A DNA stretch of 64,000 nt, taken from Pampus argenteus (taxonomy: Eukaryota > Chordata > Actinopteri > Scombriformes > Stromateidae). A program made the position numbers and the translations under genes. Below, in pieces: positions 49,101 to 58,493 of this stretch. The notes under the pieces are model-generated. The model was not told the DNA's origin and ran no database searches. It worked only from the letters and a program-made list of their open reading frames with translations. Where the stretch lies: NCBI GenBank assembly GCA_036937835.1, contig CM072879.1:3656001-3720000 (forward strand), read 5' to 3'. Each line of letters starts with the position of its first letter. Position 1 is the stretch's first letter.

Positions 49101-52100
49101 AGGCTAAAACACATTAGAGTTGAGGTGAAAAGTAGAATTGGTGATAATTCTTTGTCACTACATTGAACCCTTTTCACATTTTACATACTAATTTGATTCA
49201 TTGCTAATATAAAAAAAATCATTAGTGCAGCTTGCAATGTATGTAACTCTTCCATTAAAATGCTGAAATTTTTGTAAATAATGGCAAAACTCATAGTTAT
49301 GAGTTTGGCAAAAAAAAAAAAGACTGTAATGTTGAAAGACTGTAATTCATTTGACTCATTTGGATGACTGAAGCTTAATATTTGCTTCAGAATAACTTTA
49401 AAATACATGTTTGCACGGAAGGAGGACTGTGGATTATGTCTTCCATCGCTTACATTGTAAGTGCATTATAAAGGGATTTCATAATAATCAATCATCGTAA
49501 TGCATAATAACCGGGAGGAATGATTACACCAACGGAATCCTCTTTCAGTGTTCATTTGGGCTCCTGACTGTTGTTTTAAGACATGCTTCAACAATTATGA
49601 ACTTTCCCTTTAACGTCTGACATTTTCCTGACTCCTGTGTTCAGGGAGAGCCTGGCAGCCCAGGAATGTTAGGCTTACCTGGAACTGCTGGCCGTGGCTT
49701 ACCAGGACCAAAGGTGACAACATCCAGTCAAGACGTTCACAGCATCCACACACACGTTGGGTTCCATCTCTTTAGAGGACATTACATTTACTTACATTCA
49801 TTTCCTGGAGACTTAACCAACCATAACCACCACAATCCTAACCCTAACCTTATCCAAACCATAACATAACCCTAAACTAACCTTAACCTTAAGTCTTCAC
49901 CTGAAAAGCAATGATTTACATTAAGAGGACTTGCTTTTCGTCCCCATAAGGGGAGACGCGTCTCCACAACATGTCTGTAAACAGCTTTATGTCTCCACAA
50001 CATGACTATAAACAGCTTTATGTCTCCACAACATGACTATAAACAGCTTTAAGTCTCCACAACATGACTGTAAACAGCTTTATGTCTCCACAACATGACT
50101 ATAAACAGCTTTATGTCCCCACAACATGACTGTAAACACATTTATGTCTCCACAACATGACTATAAACAGCTTTATGTCCCCACAACATGACTGTAAACA
50201 GCTTTATGTCTCCACAACATGACTGTAAACAGCTTTATGTCTCCACAACATGACTATAAACAGCTTTATGTCCCCACAACATGACTGTAAACAGCTTTAT
50301 GTCCCCACAACATGACTGTAAATAGCTTTATGTCTCCACAACATGACTGTAAACACATTTATGTCCCCACAACTACTTATCCAACAGGGAGATCCCGGGC
50401 CTGCAGGACCAACTGGACCTGTTGGAGAACCTGGAGTTGGAATCATTGGACCAAAGGTAACAAACATTTCACTGCTTCAAGTATTAGGTGTATTGTGTAT
50501 CAGTGCTATTCAAGTTGAAGTCAAATATTTCCTTAATGCATGTGACCTGTTACATTTGACATGCTCTGCATTATGTACATTACAGTTCAAACAGCCATGT
50601 CTTATTGTGTTGGTCCCTGTCAGTGTTCTGAATGTTCTACTAATCCCCCTTCAGGGTAACAAAGGCAATTCTGGACCTGTGGGGCCACCAGGGATGAAGG
50701 GAGATGGCTTCCCAGGACCACAGGTGAGAGGGAACTGTCACAGAAAAAAAAGATGTGAAAAAATGAAATAAAATAAATATATCTTGCTTGATCATTAGGG
50801 GCTTCCAGGTTTACCAGGACTGCAAGGAGAGATTGGGCCTGAAGGGAAAGGACTCCCTGGACCTAAGGTAAGACATGTGTTACATCATGAATTCATGAAG
50901 CTGGGGGAGGGAAGATTCTGTGATCTAGTTACCTAATACAGCTAGTTAACAGGTAATTGTGTATAGTTGCTGAAGGTCAGTGTCTGATAGGACATTTAGA
51001 TGAGAAGGAAATCCCTACTGTTTAAATTATAAGTTTAAAAAATAAACAGCAGTGTTGAAAATAGATCAGATCATTGAACAAAGAGGTCAGAGTTCAAGAC
51101 TGTGTTTAGTCAGTTACAAAATCAATGCAGAAATATCTAGAAATATCTAGAAATGTCTAGCATGAGCTTAAAAGATTCTGTTGCTACGTGTCTGATGGAA
51201 GGCTGAGGATAAAGTCTTCATTTTGAATCAATCAGTTTTGCCTCAATTCAGCAACAGTGCTGAATTAGTTTGTATTTAGGTATATAAATGTTGACTGCAG
51301 TGTATAGAGAATGTGTTGGTGGTTTAGTTTTGTTAATGTACATATAGTTATATTACAATATGCAGAAATAGCCAATCACCATATTGAATATGTCTGTTGA
51401 AAAACTGTCGTTAGCACAACATTTCTTCATCCAAAGCAGAGTTCACAGTGATTCATGGTGAGACTCACTAATACAGGGGTTTTCATATGGACCTCTTTTT
51501 AATTCTTAAAATAATTACTGTATAATTGGTTGAAAATATAAATCAGCTTCCAGACCAACAAAGCAAAATACAAGAATTAGCTGTCTTGTTGTTTAATTTT
51601 TTGTTTTGTTTATTTTATGTTTTATTTTTTTCCTATGTATATAAGTGAAACCAACAAGAAGAATTCAAAAAATTCAATTGGAATCTGGAAACCCTGAAAA
51701 TGTATTCTGTCTGTTTTGTGTTTCAGGGTGACAGAGGCTTACCGGGGGTCCCAGGGCCATCAGGTCCTCCTGGAATTGGACTTCATGGACCAAAGGTCAG
51801 TGTGTGTATGTATGAAGAGAGCTGAACAATTTCAGCTGACTTATAGAAATTAAATTAGCCTTAGAACTTGAGAAGTGATGTAATGTATTGAATTCCCAGG
51901 GCTCTGCAGGGCAACCCGGTCCACCGGGCATGCCTGGGCTTCCAGGAGAGGGCATCCAGGGGCCAAAGGTAATAATTTACAATAAAGAACTGCACAGTCA
52001 AATCAGTCAACCCCTGGTGTTGCATTCCATGGACAGGGTCAGTCTATATTATGATGATACCCCACTCACTCTTACCAATCCATCTTCATCCTTAGGGAGA

Positions 52101-55100
52101 GCCCGGGTTTCAAGGGCCAATGGGCCCCAGAGGGGCACCAGGGAATGGCCTTCCAGGGGAGAAGGTACAAACAATACACCTCCTGCATGTGCCAATGACC
52201 TGTCACATATTGCCTCTGATTAACAGTAGTCCATATTTATTGTGATAAAGATTGCCTTTACACACACACATAGGGTGATAGAGGCATTCCTGGAGACCGG
52301 GGAAAGAGAGGAGACAAGGGAGACTATGGAGAGCCCGGATCTACTGGACCAATGGTAACACAGCAAATGTGTCAAGGTTTATATAATAATAATAATAAAA
52401 AACAGGCCTGACACTAATTCTTATTTCATATAAAATAAAATAGATAGATATATCATAAAATGCTAACAGTGTCTTGGTGGAAACTGCCTAATACTTAGTT
52501 GCTGATCAATTTTTCTGATTATTAATTATACAAAAATTGATTAAATAGTTTGAAATGAATATCAGCTGATGCCAGTTGACTATACTAATCTGAATTTCAT
52601 TTTCCAGGGGGGGGCTGGAGAAAAGGGGGAACCAGGTCTGTCGGTGAGTAAAGTGACATCAACAGATAATGCTGAGCTGTATGTCTGAGAATTAATATTT
52701 AATACCTAATGTTTTTGTTTTCTTTTTTTTCCTGTGGACAGAGAGATGAGGTCATCAGGATAATAAGAGAAATCTGTGGTAAAGTACAAGTTTTAGTGTG
52801 TTTTACAGAAGTTCATTCTGGAGAGGAAACATGGAATATAGTCAAGGCCACAACATAGAATTTAAGGAAAACCAGCATTGTTCATGTTTTTGTATCCATC
52901 CCTGCAGTTTGTATTTACAGTCGTAACTCATCTTTGTTATTTGTGTCCCAGGCTGTGGTCTGAAGTGCAGAGAGAGCCCTCTGGAGCTGGTGTTTGTGAT
53001 AGACAGCTCTGAGAGCGTGGGACCAGAAAACTTTGAAGTGGTGAAGGACTTTGTGAACGCTCTAATTGACCGGGTGACAGTGAGCCGGGAAGCCAGCCGG
53101 ATTGGTGTGGTGCTCTACAGCCATGTGGACATGGTGGTGGTCAGCCTAAAGCAGCAGTCCAGCCAAGACGACATCAAGGCCGCGGTCAGGAGGATGCCCT
53201 ACCTGGGCGAGGGCACCTTCACAGGCAGCGCCATCCACCGAGCCAACCAGCTGTTCCAGGCCTCACGACCTGGCGTCAGGAAGGTGGCTGTGGTTTTAAC
53301 GGACGGGCAGGCTGATCCCCGGGACGTCATGCAGTTTGAAGAAACAGCCACAGAGGCCCACGCAGAAGGGATTGAGATGTTTGTTATAGGAGTCATGAAT
53401 AAGACTGACGTTCTGTATGACGAGTTCCAGGCCGAGATGAATGTGATCGCTTCTGATCCTGATGAAGAGCATGTCTACCTCATAGAAGACTTCAGGACAC
53501 TTCCCAGTAAGCAAATAATGTTCATTCAGCCTCTCCGAAGAATCACAGTGTTGACTGTCGTCATTCATGATGACATATTTACTAAAGGAGTAGTTCAACA
53601 TTTTAGAAAATACACTTCACTTTCTTTTCGAGAGTCAGATGAGAAGATTGATACTACAGACCTATAATAAAAGCTGTGCTCACCAACCAAAACCTACAAC
53701 TCAATGTAGAGCCAGTGAACCCAGTTAAACAAATGAGACAAATGGGACATGTTAATCAGTGAGCTTTAGGTGGTGGAGGTGTTAGCGTGGGTGCATTTCT
53801 GTTCTTTGGACAGAGCCAGGTTAGCTGTTAACCCCTGTTTCTAATATATTTCCAGCTAACTTTAAAAGTAAATACACGTATTTTCCCAAAATGTTGAATT
53901 ATTTCTTTAAAGAACTGATCAATACGTTATTTATAACAAGATCTTAATATAACAATCCAACATTTGGAAGTGGAGCTGTATATGTGACAGCAAATGACTG
54001 AATCAGTCTTTACGATTATGTGCAAAGAAGAGCTTTGCTAGTAAAACGCCAATAAGAGTAATTTACAGCAGCCAACAACAACAGCGGTTAGATTATATTA
54101 TTTACTGTATTCACAACACCTTTGTGTCTAATTGTGTTATCTCTTTGTTCGTTTTTGGTACAGCTCTAGAAGGCCAGATACTCAGTCAGATTTGTGAGCA
54201 GGATGACACGATGGTGTTTCTACCAAACTCTGTCTTTCCATCTGTGGAAATCCAGCCAGAGGCTCCAGAAGACAGACACTCCGAAGGGTTACCAGAGGAG
54301 GAAAACATACGAGTAATACTGCTTTCGTCTCCTACACGAATATACTGTTAACGTCAGTCTTCGGGTGGTGAATATTACTGAACAAAACACCATTCAGTTC
54401 ATGTTTAAGAAAACTGTTTTTAAATACTCAGTTACATGAACACTCGTTATTTGCCAGCATGTGTTCAGGGAGCAGTTCTTACTTCTCACTCATATAGAAA
54501 TTAAGTAGTTTTACAAATATTGATCTTTCAAAGGTCAGTCATGTTAGCTTCTCTGCTTATTACATTGTAAAAGACTACCCGAGACTGCATTAAAAACTGC
54601 TATGTCAACTGCTCTTTTAGTGTTTGAACTATAAGAGTATGTCTGATCTGAGCTCGCCCCTCTGCTTCCTTCTGTAGTTTGAACTTCCAGTGGAGGCAGT
54701 AACAGTCCCACAACCCCACGAGTCAGAATGGGATGATGAGAACCTGGTTAACGGGAAACTGTTGGTGGAGCCTTGGAATGACATTTCAGACATCATGTTT
54801 GCCTCTCCTGGTGGACGGGAGAAGCAGGGACCTGGGGTGACCTCTGTGGTGGGTCCTCAGACTCCAACTGACTGGCTGTATGAGGCAGAGAGCACAGAGT
54901 CTCCATCCAGCCCCCCTCCTCCACCCCTGATAGATTTGCATGTTCCAGGTAAACAAGCAGAACTGTAACAAATCAAATTGGCATTGGCACACCCTTGGCA
55001 CACACGTAAGGTTGCATTTGCGTGACATGCCCACGTTTTACAGTCTGAAAACTAACGTTATATTAAAAGAAAAAAACGAGAAATGAAAAGAAGATGCTAC

Positions 55101-55702
55101 AAGTCTGTAGCATCTTCATACAAAAATAAGGAAGACAGGCCTGTACCATCTTAAAATGAATTTATTTTCTTATTACATACAAAGAGACAGATTAGTAAAC
55201 ACTCACAAACATGAAAATCAGACCTTGGCACAAATACCTGAGCAGGTGGAGGGCATCACCTGGTCTTTTGCATTATTAAATTGCAGATTTTTATTAACCT
55301 TCCTACCCCAAAATTATAGAAGACAGAGGACATTAGAACTTTTGACACCCAGTAAACTTGGTTTGGTGATTTGCAGGTAAAAAAGACATCCTGGTCAAGC
55401 AGCTTATTTTTCAGATGTCTTCTGTTTCAACTTTATTTCGGTGACTATATTTCAGCACATAGCAGGCTGAACAAATGATCGCGATGATTATGAGCAGTTC
55501 ACTCATCTGCACCCTTCCTGTCCTTTCAGATGAGGGCTGTGCTCTGCCTCTGGACCCCGGTCCCTGTCGGCAGTACGTTGTCAAGTGGTATTTCGATCCC
55601 GAGGCCAACGCTTGTGCCCAGTTCTGGTATGGAGGCTGCCACGGAAATGCAAACAACTTTGAGACTGAAGTCCATTGCAAGAATTCTTGTGTATACACGT
55701 AA
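34176..55702 (+). CDS. col28a1: col28a1, collagen type XXVIII alpha 1
   Basis: Thirty-four coding exons read through to about 1173 residues (human about 1125). The protein is a secreted VWA-domain collagen of basement membranes, reported mainly around peripheral nerve. Order: signal peptide (residues about 1-22, MIMQWLLKVLILILALSSL), basic KKRKKK-like stretch, VWA1 (about 46-225), Cys-rich junction (CPHPKTCQCERGERG), triple helix (about 236-779), VWA2 (about 793-976), acidic/Pro-rich linker, Kunitz (about 1119-1170). Exons: 34176-34302, 35015-35577, 36003-36023, 36119-36178, 37646-37699, 37797-37841, 38409-38435, 38599-38643, 38741-38785, 44820-44873, 44973-45041, 45164-45232, 46351-46419, 46627-46695, 46819-46887, 46987-47055, 47675-47743, 47848-47919, 48319-48387, 48701-48772, 49645-49713, 50388-50456, 50655-50723, 50799-50867, 51727-51795, 51900-51968, 52096-52164, 52274-52354, 52608-52647, 52744-52776, 52952-53506, 54164-54312, 54678-54948, 55530-55702. 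The 52647/52744 junction is uncertain (see its own entry). Confidence 0.93.
35015..35577 (+). other. col28a1: col28a1 VWA domain 1 exon
   Basis: A single exon encodes the whole domain, from VLICPVEIMFIVDSSEKAKT to HLDDRLYNEL. The hydrophobic first strand EIMFIVDSSE, GHGTYSAYAI with the MIDAS threonine, and VALLMIDGTDHP with the MIDAS aspartate are all visible. The first MIDAS motif, normally DxSxS, reads DSSEK, so its second conserved serine is a lysine. In the second VWA domain of the same protein this motif is intact. Metal binding by VWA1 may therefore be weak. Donor GTCAGT is non-optimal but in frame. A short read-through frame continues past the donor to 35637. Confidence 0.9.
36003..38785 (+). 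other. col28a1: col28a1 N-terminal junction and first collagen exons
   Basis: Seven small exons follow VWA1: 36003-36023 (HTVVKTG), 36119-36178 (CPHPKTCQCERGERGHPGSP, three cysteines that may cross-link chains), then Gly-X-Y exons 37646-37699 (54 bp), 37797-37841 (45), 38409-38435 (27), 38599-38643 (45, containing GECGAPG with a cysteine inside the helix) and 38741-38785 (45). All are phase 0 and multiples of nine, the classical fibrillar-collagen exon size rule. Poly-A runs (37577-37594, 37911-37935) lie in the introns. Confidence 0.88.
36256..36295. repeat. (AT)n microsatellite
   Basis: ATATTTATATATATATATATATATAAATATAAAT lies in the col28a1 intron after the CPHP exon. The rest of that 1.47-kb intron (36179-37645) has no recognised feature. 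Confidence 0.85.
39178..39790. repeat. GCTAAGCTAAG-type dispersed teleost repeat
   Basis: One side has TTAGCCTAGCTTAGCATAGAGACCGGAAGCGGGGGAAATAGCTAG. The other has TCTTTGGACTAAGCTAGGCTAGCAGTTTCCC and CTTCCAGTCTTTATGCTAAGCTAAGCTAAG. The two sides are partly inverted to each other. A related copy in reverse lies at 53.58-53.92 kb. Confidence 0.7.
42201..43870. repeat. 1.67-kb minisatellite in col28a1 intron
   Basis: Tandem arrays of a 33-bp unit (agctcacctgtctgtgtgtc plus tctgtgatgtcag) alternate with a longer unit in which ACATTAGAGGCTGCA is inserted before the next GCTCACCTG. Each unit holds the short hairpin CTCTG-TGATGT-CAGAG followed by the GAGCTC palindrome and a CRE-like TGATGTCA. Blocks of several units are themselves repeated (for example 42480-42660, 43160-43340 and 43470-43650 share one order), so there is higher-order structure. 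Open frames of 125-155 codons on both strands result only from the unit length being a multiple of three. Confidence 0.95.
45285..46200. repeat. Nested transposon remnants in a col28a1 intron
   Basis: Three pieces are visible. The piece at 45290-45432 ends CACGGGTGTCAATACTTTCGTCCATGACTGTA, a Tc1/mariner-type MITE terminus. The piece at 45545-45795 contains GGTTCTGCTCGAGGTTTCTACCTAAAAAGGGAGTGTTTCCTC with repeated GCTTGCTCGAGGTG, a common fish repeat. The piece at 45800-46195 ends GTTCAAATACTTTTGGGTGACTAT, another Tc1-like terminus. Open frames here (up to 112 codons) are part of the repeats. Confidence 0.6.
46771..46817. repeat. col28a1: Short tandem repeat forming a splice acceptor tract
   Basis: CCTGTCTGACCCCTCA is repeated nearly three times and runs directly into the CTCCCAG acceptor of the 46819 exon, so the repeat supplies the pyrimidine tract. 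Confidence 0.85.
46888..46986 (+). other. col28a1: GC-AG intron of col28a1
   Basis: The exon ends GAGAAAAG and the intron begins GCAAGC, not GT; it ends in TTTTAG at 46986. The 69-bp exon length and phase are kept only with this GC donor. GC-AG introns make up a small fraction of vertebrate introns and usually have a strong AG/GCAAG context as here. Confidence 0.8.
47995..48130. repeat. TTATAAC palindrome-rich repeat
   Basis: ATCTCGTTATAACTTGATAA, CATGTTATAACAAGATA and the 14-bp perfect palindrome CTTGTTATAACAAG (48086-48099) recur in a short AT-rich segment of a col28a1 intron. It looks like a short fish interspersed repeat with internal dyads. Confidence 0.55.
49765..49958. repeat. Dispersed teleost repeat with degenerate CTAACC words
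   Basis: GAGGACATTACATTTACTTACATTCATTTCCTGGAGACTTAACC, a run of TAACC/TAACCT words, then AAAGCAATGATTTACATTAAGAGGACTTGCTTTTCGTCCCCATAAGG. This is a common fish repeat; its last part shares GTCCCCA and TCTCCACAA words with the minisatellite that follows. Confidence 0.6.
49960..50373. repeat. 31-bp minisatellite in col28a1 intron
   Basis: About 13 copies of a 31-bp unit (tctccacaacatgactgtaa plus acagctttatg). Variants differ as ACTGT/ACTAT, TCTCC/TCCCC and CAGCT/CACAT. The array stops only 14 bp before the acceptor of the exon at 50388 and seems to have grown from the tail of the interspersed repeat just upstream. Confidence 0.95.
52274..52776 (+). other. col28a1: End of col28a1 triple helix and uncertain splice junction
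   Basis: The exon at 52274-52354 (81 bp) encodes GDRGIPGDRGKRGDKGDYGE and GST, with an RGD. The next exon starts at 52608 and reads GGAGEKGEPGLS, followed by the strong donor TCG/GTGAGT at 52644. The following exon must be read EVIRIIREICG to join VWA2. From the 52644 donor both acceptors present (exon start 52742 or 52744) give an early stop. Frame is kept with a weaker donor at 52648 (GTGA/GTAAAG), or with GTCTGT at 52636, plus the acceptor at 52744. Alternatively one AG unit has been lost at the acceptor CAGAGATGAGG. The CDS entry uses 52647/52744. Confidence 0.6.
52952..53506 (+). other. col28a1: col28a1 VWA domain 2 exon
   Basis: A single 555-bp exon. It begins with CGLKC plus RESPLELVFVIDSSESVGPE and ends with VYLIEDFRTLP. 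MIDAS residues are all present: DSSES, GEGTFTGSAI (Thr) and VVLTDGQADP (Asp). This favours real divalent-cation binding, unlike VWA1. The close-set cysteines before it (ICGCGLKC) probably cross-link chains at the end of the triple helix. The exon ends CCCA/GTAAGC, phase 1. Confidence 0.95.
53578..53920. repeat. Dispersed teleost repeat in a col28a1 intron
   Basis: It starts TAAAGGAGTAGTTCAACATTTTAGAAAATACACTTCACTTTCTTTTCGAGAGTCAGATGAGAAGATTGATACTACA and includes GTGAGCTTTAGGTGGTGGAGGTGTTAG and CTTTGGACAGAGCCAGGTTAGCTG. It is the same broad family as the 39.2-39.8 kb repeat, in the opposite orientation. Confidence 0.75.
54164..54948 (+). other. col28a1: col28a1 linker exons between VWA2 and Kunitz
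   Basis: Exons 54164-54312 and 54678-54948. The first finishes VWA2 (TLEGQILSQICEQ) and starts an acidic tail (PEAPEDRHSEGLPEEENIR). The second encodes a low-conservation region with EWDDENLV, WNDISDIMF and a proline run before IDLHVPG. No domain is recognised. It ends in phase 1, matching the Kunitz exon. Confidence 0.85.
55031..55250. repeat. Duplicated block, copy 1 (col28a1 last intron)
   Basis: Shares CAGTCTGAAAACTAACGTTATATTAAAA and, after a short gap, CTGTAGCATCTTCATAC through AAATACCTGAGCAGGTGG with 58.49-59.04 kb. The gap is about 30 bp here and about 350 bp in the other copy. An 11-bp inverted repeat AAGATGCTACA/TGTAGCATCTT (55091-55116, loop AGTC) sits at the junction. Confidence 0.85.
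55530..55702 (+). other. col28a1: col28a1 Kunitz domain exon and stop
   Basis: The final coding exon encodes DEGCALPLDPGPCRQYVVKW, then YFDPEANACAQFWYGGC and the rest to the TAA at 55700-55702. All six Kunitz cysteines (C-8-C-15-C-7-C-12-C-3-C spacing) are present. The position equivalent to P1 of the inhibitory loop (after GPC) is Arg, which would suit trypsin-like serine proteases. A GNANNF block precedes the fifth cysteine, as in typical BPTI-type domains. Confidence 0.95.
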
Positions 55703-56689
55703 CAGACTATATTTGGAGAAAAAGGGAGTGTGCAAAGGTAACATACTCTACCAGTGTTACTGAGGAACAGAGTGGACTGATGATGATAAGAATGGCTTTA
55801 CTGTTTGATCAGAGCTCAGGCCAGCAGCTGCTGCTTCACTGCAGGTGAAGGAGATGATGGAGAGCTCTACATACACACTGCAGGTACTCCTGCACAGTTC
55901 TGAACTGTTGTCACATGTTGAATTTCTACAGCAAATACTTTGTTTTGCATATATTGAATGGATACTTTTTATATTTTTCAACCACATGAATTTATACACA
56001 AACATAACTGAAGTGACATTAAACATTACATTGGTGCAAGGGTTGGTTCACCCAAATTACAAAATAACATCATCTTACTATAGTGGTGTGCAATCATGCA
56101 GATAGTTTTGTTTAAATCCATCCAGGTTATTGTCATTTCCGCCTCTGACATGCCTTCCTCCAGCCTAATACTGCTTTATGGTGTATTGAATATCAACTTT
56201 CTAGAAACAATGTCGCTGTTACTCTGACCTCACTGTCACAGTTATGCATTGGAACTGCTTCTACTCAAAAAAAAAACAGTCCCTATGAACGCTGTCATCT
56301 GTGTTGTTCAGAATTCCTAGGATACTGTTTCTTTAAGGAGGATTTTTGCTGGTGATAATTTGGAATGTCAGTTCAGTGCAAATGAAATGCAATTCACTTT
56401 CATTGTGTTTGAGTGGAGACAGATATGTCAAAACCTGGTCAAATAAAACCAAAACTATCTGTACGGCTGGAGAAAACTCAGAGGCAGGAAATGAAACAGC
56501 ATCTGAAAGTACTGAGCTCCAACATTAATACTACAGAGGTCATAATAGACCATATTTGCTCCACGTAACTAAACTCGCTACTGCAAAAGACAAACGTGTT
56601 CGCTGTGAAGACCGTCTGACCTCATCACCACTTAGCGAATCGAATTGAATGGAATTATAGGCATATAAGTATTAGGGCCACTGTTGGGA

Positions 56690-56900
56690 AAACAAATCTC
56701 AGTTTTCATTCATTTTAAGGATTCATAAAATTACAAGAAAAATGTCATCATTTTCCACAATCAAGTCATAATATTTTGAGAATAGAGTCATAATTTAAAC
56801 AAAAAGCTGAAATATTTAGAAAATAAAAAAATGATTTAATGAGACAGAAGTCATAATATTTTTTAGAAAAATTCATCATTTCAATGTTCAATGGTTCTTT
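56690..56900. repeat. Degenerate AGTCATAATATTT repeat
   Basis: CAAGTCATAATATTTTGAGAAT, AGAGTCATAATTTAAAC and AGAAGTCATAATATTTTTTAG recur. It is an old, short interspersed or tandem repeat common in fish. Confidence 0.5.
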
Positions 56901-58493
56901 TGTAAAACCTAGTCTGATCTCACATTCAACGGTTCACTCTGACATTATTCTAAAACTACAAAAAAAAAATTAAAAAAATAAATGCCTCGTGAACTTTTGT
57001 TTAATAAATATTACATCTCCATTTTCCAAATGTCAGAATCTCTTCATTTTACCGACACTGGCCCTCATACTCTTTTTGTTAACAACTCTACAGCTGTTTC
57101 AGTCTAGAGGAGGCTGGTATGTGTGTAACAGTTATAGATAAGAGACAGAACAATCAGCTATATCTTACATGACACTGCACTCATTATAATGTCATAAATA
57201 AAGTTTCAGGTCAGATCAAACCTGTTCTACATCCTCCACTGTCCCACAAACTTCAAAATGTTCCTTGAGCTGACGAAACTCAACAACAACAACTAAGTCA
57301 GCAGCGTGTAAAATCCGAGTAGGCGTCAGTGATTATTTAAACTTTAATCTAAACGTTTCTTGTGACATTTACATTGGCTCAAACGTGTGAAAGTTCAGTT
57401 CGTCGAGTGTTTATTTAGTTTGTCACTTTACACATTACAGCAGTAGCAGCGAGCAAACACAGTGTGAAAAGCAGGATGTACAGCGACAGGACAAATTTAT
57501 TTTACATCACACTCATCACGTTCGTAATGTGAAGTGGCCCCGTGAATAATCCTTGTACTCTGAAAAAACATACAAACAAACAAAGCATGAAAGAAAATCT
57601 GAATTGCAGCACTGTGAATATAGTCTATGTAATGTGTAGTCTATGGACCCCAACAGTATATAAAACATGTTATATTTCACTTAGGGGTATTGAAATATGG
57701 GACTGAGTTGTGTATTGCTGTATACTATTTTGGTGGGTCATTATTTCTAGGTTTTTTTCTGTGAGAGTTGTCCAACTTAACAGACTTTAATCTTTCCCTG
57801 TGTATGGCATTCTCACTTTATGTTGTAGCTGCTTTAATGTCCTTTTATCAAGCCTTACTGTATATCATCCTAACATAATATACATATATAATTAACCTCC
57901 AATATGATGAATGTTGTATGAGACACACTTGACTGTAAAATATATTGTGTTATTGTTTAACACTGTAAAATCACCAGAAGGAATAGAACATTCAGAAAAC
58001 CGTAGTTCAAAAAAAATAAAATAAACATTTTCCAATAAATAAAATCGAATTTATTAAAGACTCCTCATTTCAATAACCATTTTCAAAAGTGCGACACACG
58101 TGCATCGTTGAGTAAACAGAGCTGCTGCTTGTCAGTCCTGCTGGTCTATGATAATATATGGACTGTTAAATTACTAAGACCCAGTTTCCATTTGATATTA
58201 ACATGTAATCTGTATCTGCATACATCATCTGGATAATATCTGATCCATGAGCTTTTGCATTTACACCTAGTATTAATAACCACTACTGTTGATCTTGATT
58301 CTACCAAAATAATTAGGCAGGGCTTGCTGAATTAAGTAGATACACATTTGTGCAATATTAGACAATAATAGAAAAAAAATAATAATCAAGGAAAGTGATC
58401 AAGGAGCTCATTAAGTGAAATAAAATTACATTTCAGCAGGGGTACACAGGGAACAAATCCCCTGCACATATTCAGGAAGCAGTATTGGACACC

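Larger units (their letters stand above)
44820..52164 (+). other. col28a1: col28a1 main triple-helix exon array
   Basis: Eighteen exons, all phase 0. One is 54 bp (44820-44873), fifteen are 69 bp and two are 72 bp (47848-47919, 48701-48772). Every 69-bp exon encodes 23 residues with the pattern (GXY)5-GxG-(GXY)-like: five full triplets, then G-x directly followed by a new G at residue 18, then two triplets, usually ending GPK or GEK. Examples are GDRGPRGAPGPPGDNGVGFP and GEPGSPGMLGLPGTAGRGLP. The 72-bp exons have eight complete triplets and no imperfection. Short G-x-G imperfections are a known mark of type XXVIII collagen. The exon at 48701 carries an RGD (GDRGDRG). The exon at 46819 uses a GC donor. 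Confidence 0.93.

Noticed and set aside
49812..49905. Interstitial telomere-like TAACCC/TAACCT run
   Set aside because: The words are irregular and sit in a known order within a common fish interspersed repeat; not a true telomeric array.
55475..55529. Upstream ATG extending the Kunitz frame
   Set aside because: A strong acceptor (CCTTTCAG) at 55529 and matching phase 1 with the previous exon show that the Kunitz exon starts at 55530; it is not a separate small gene.
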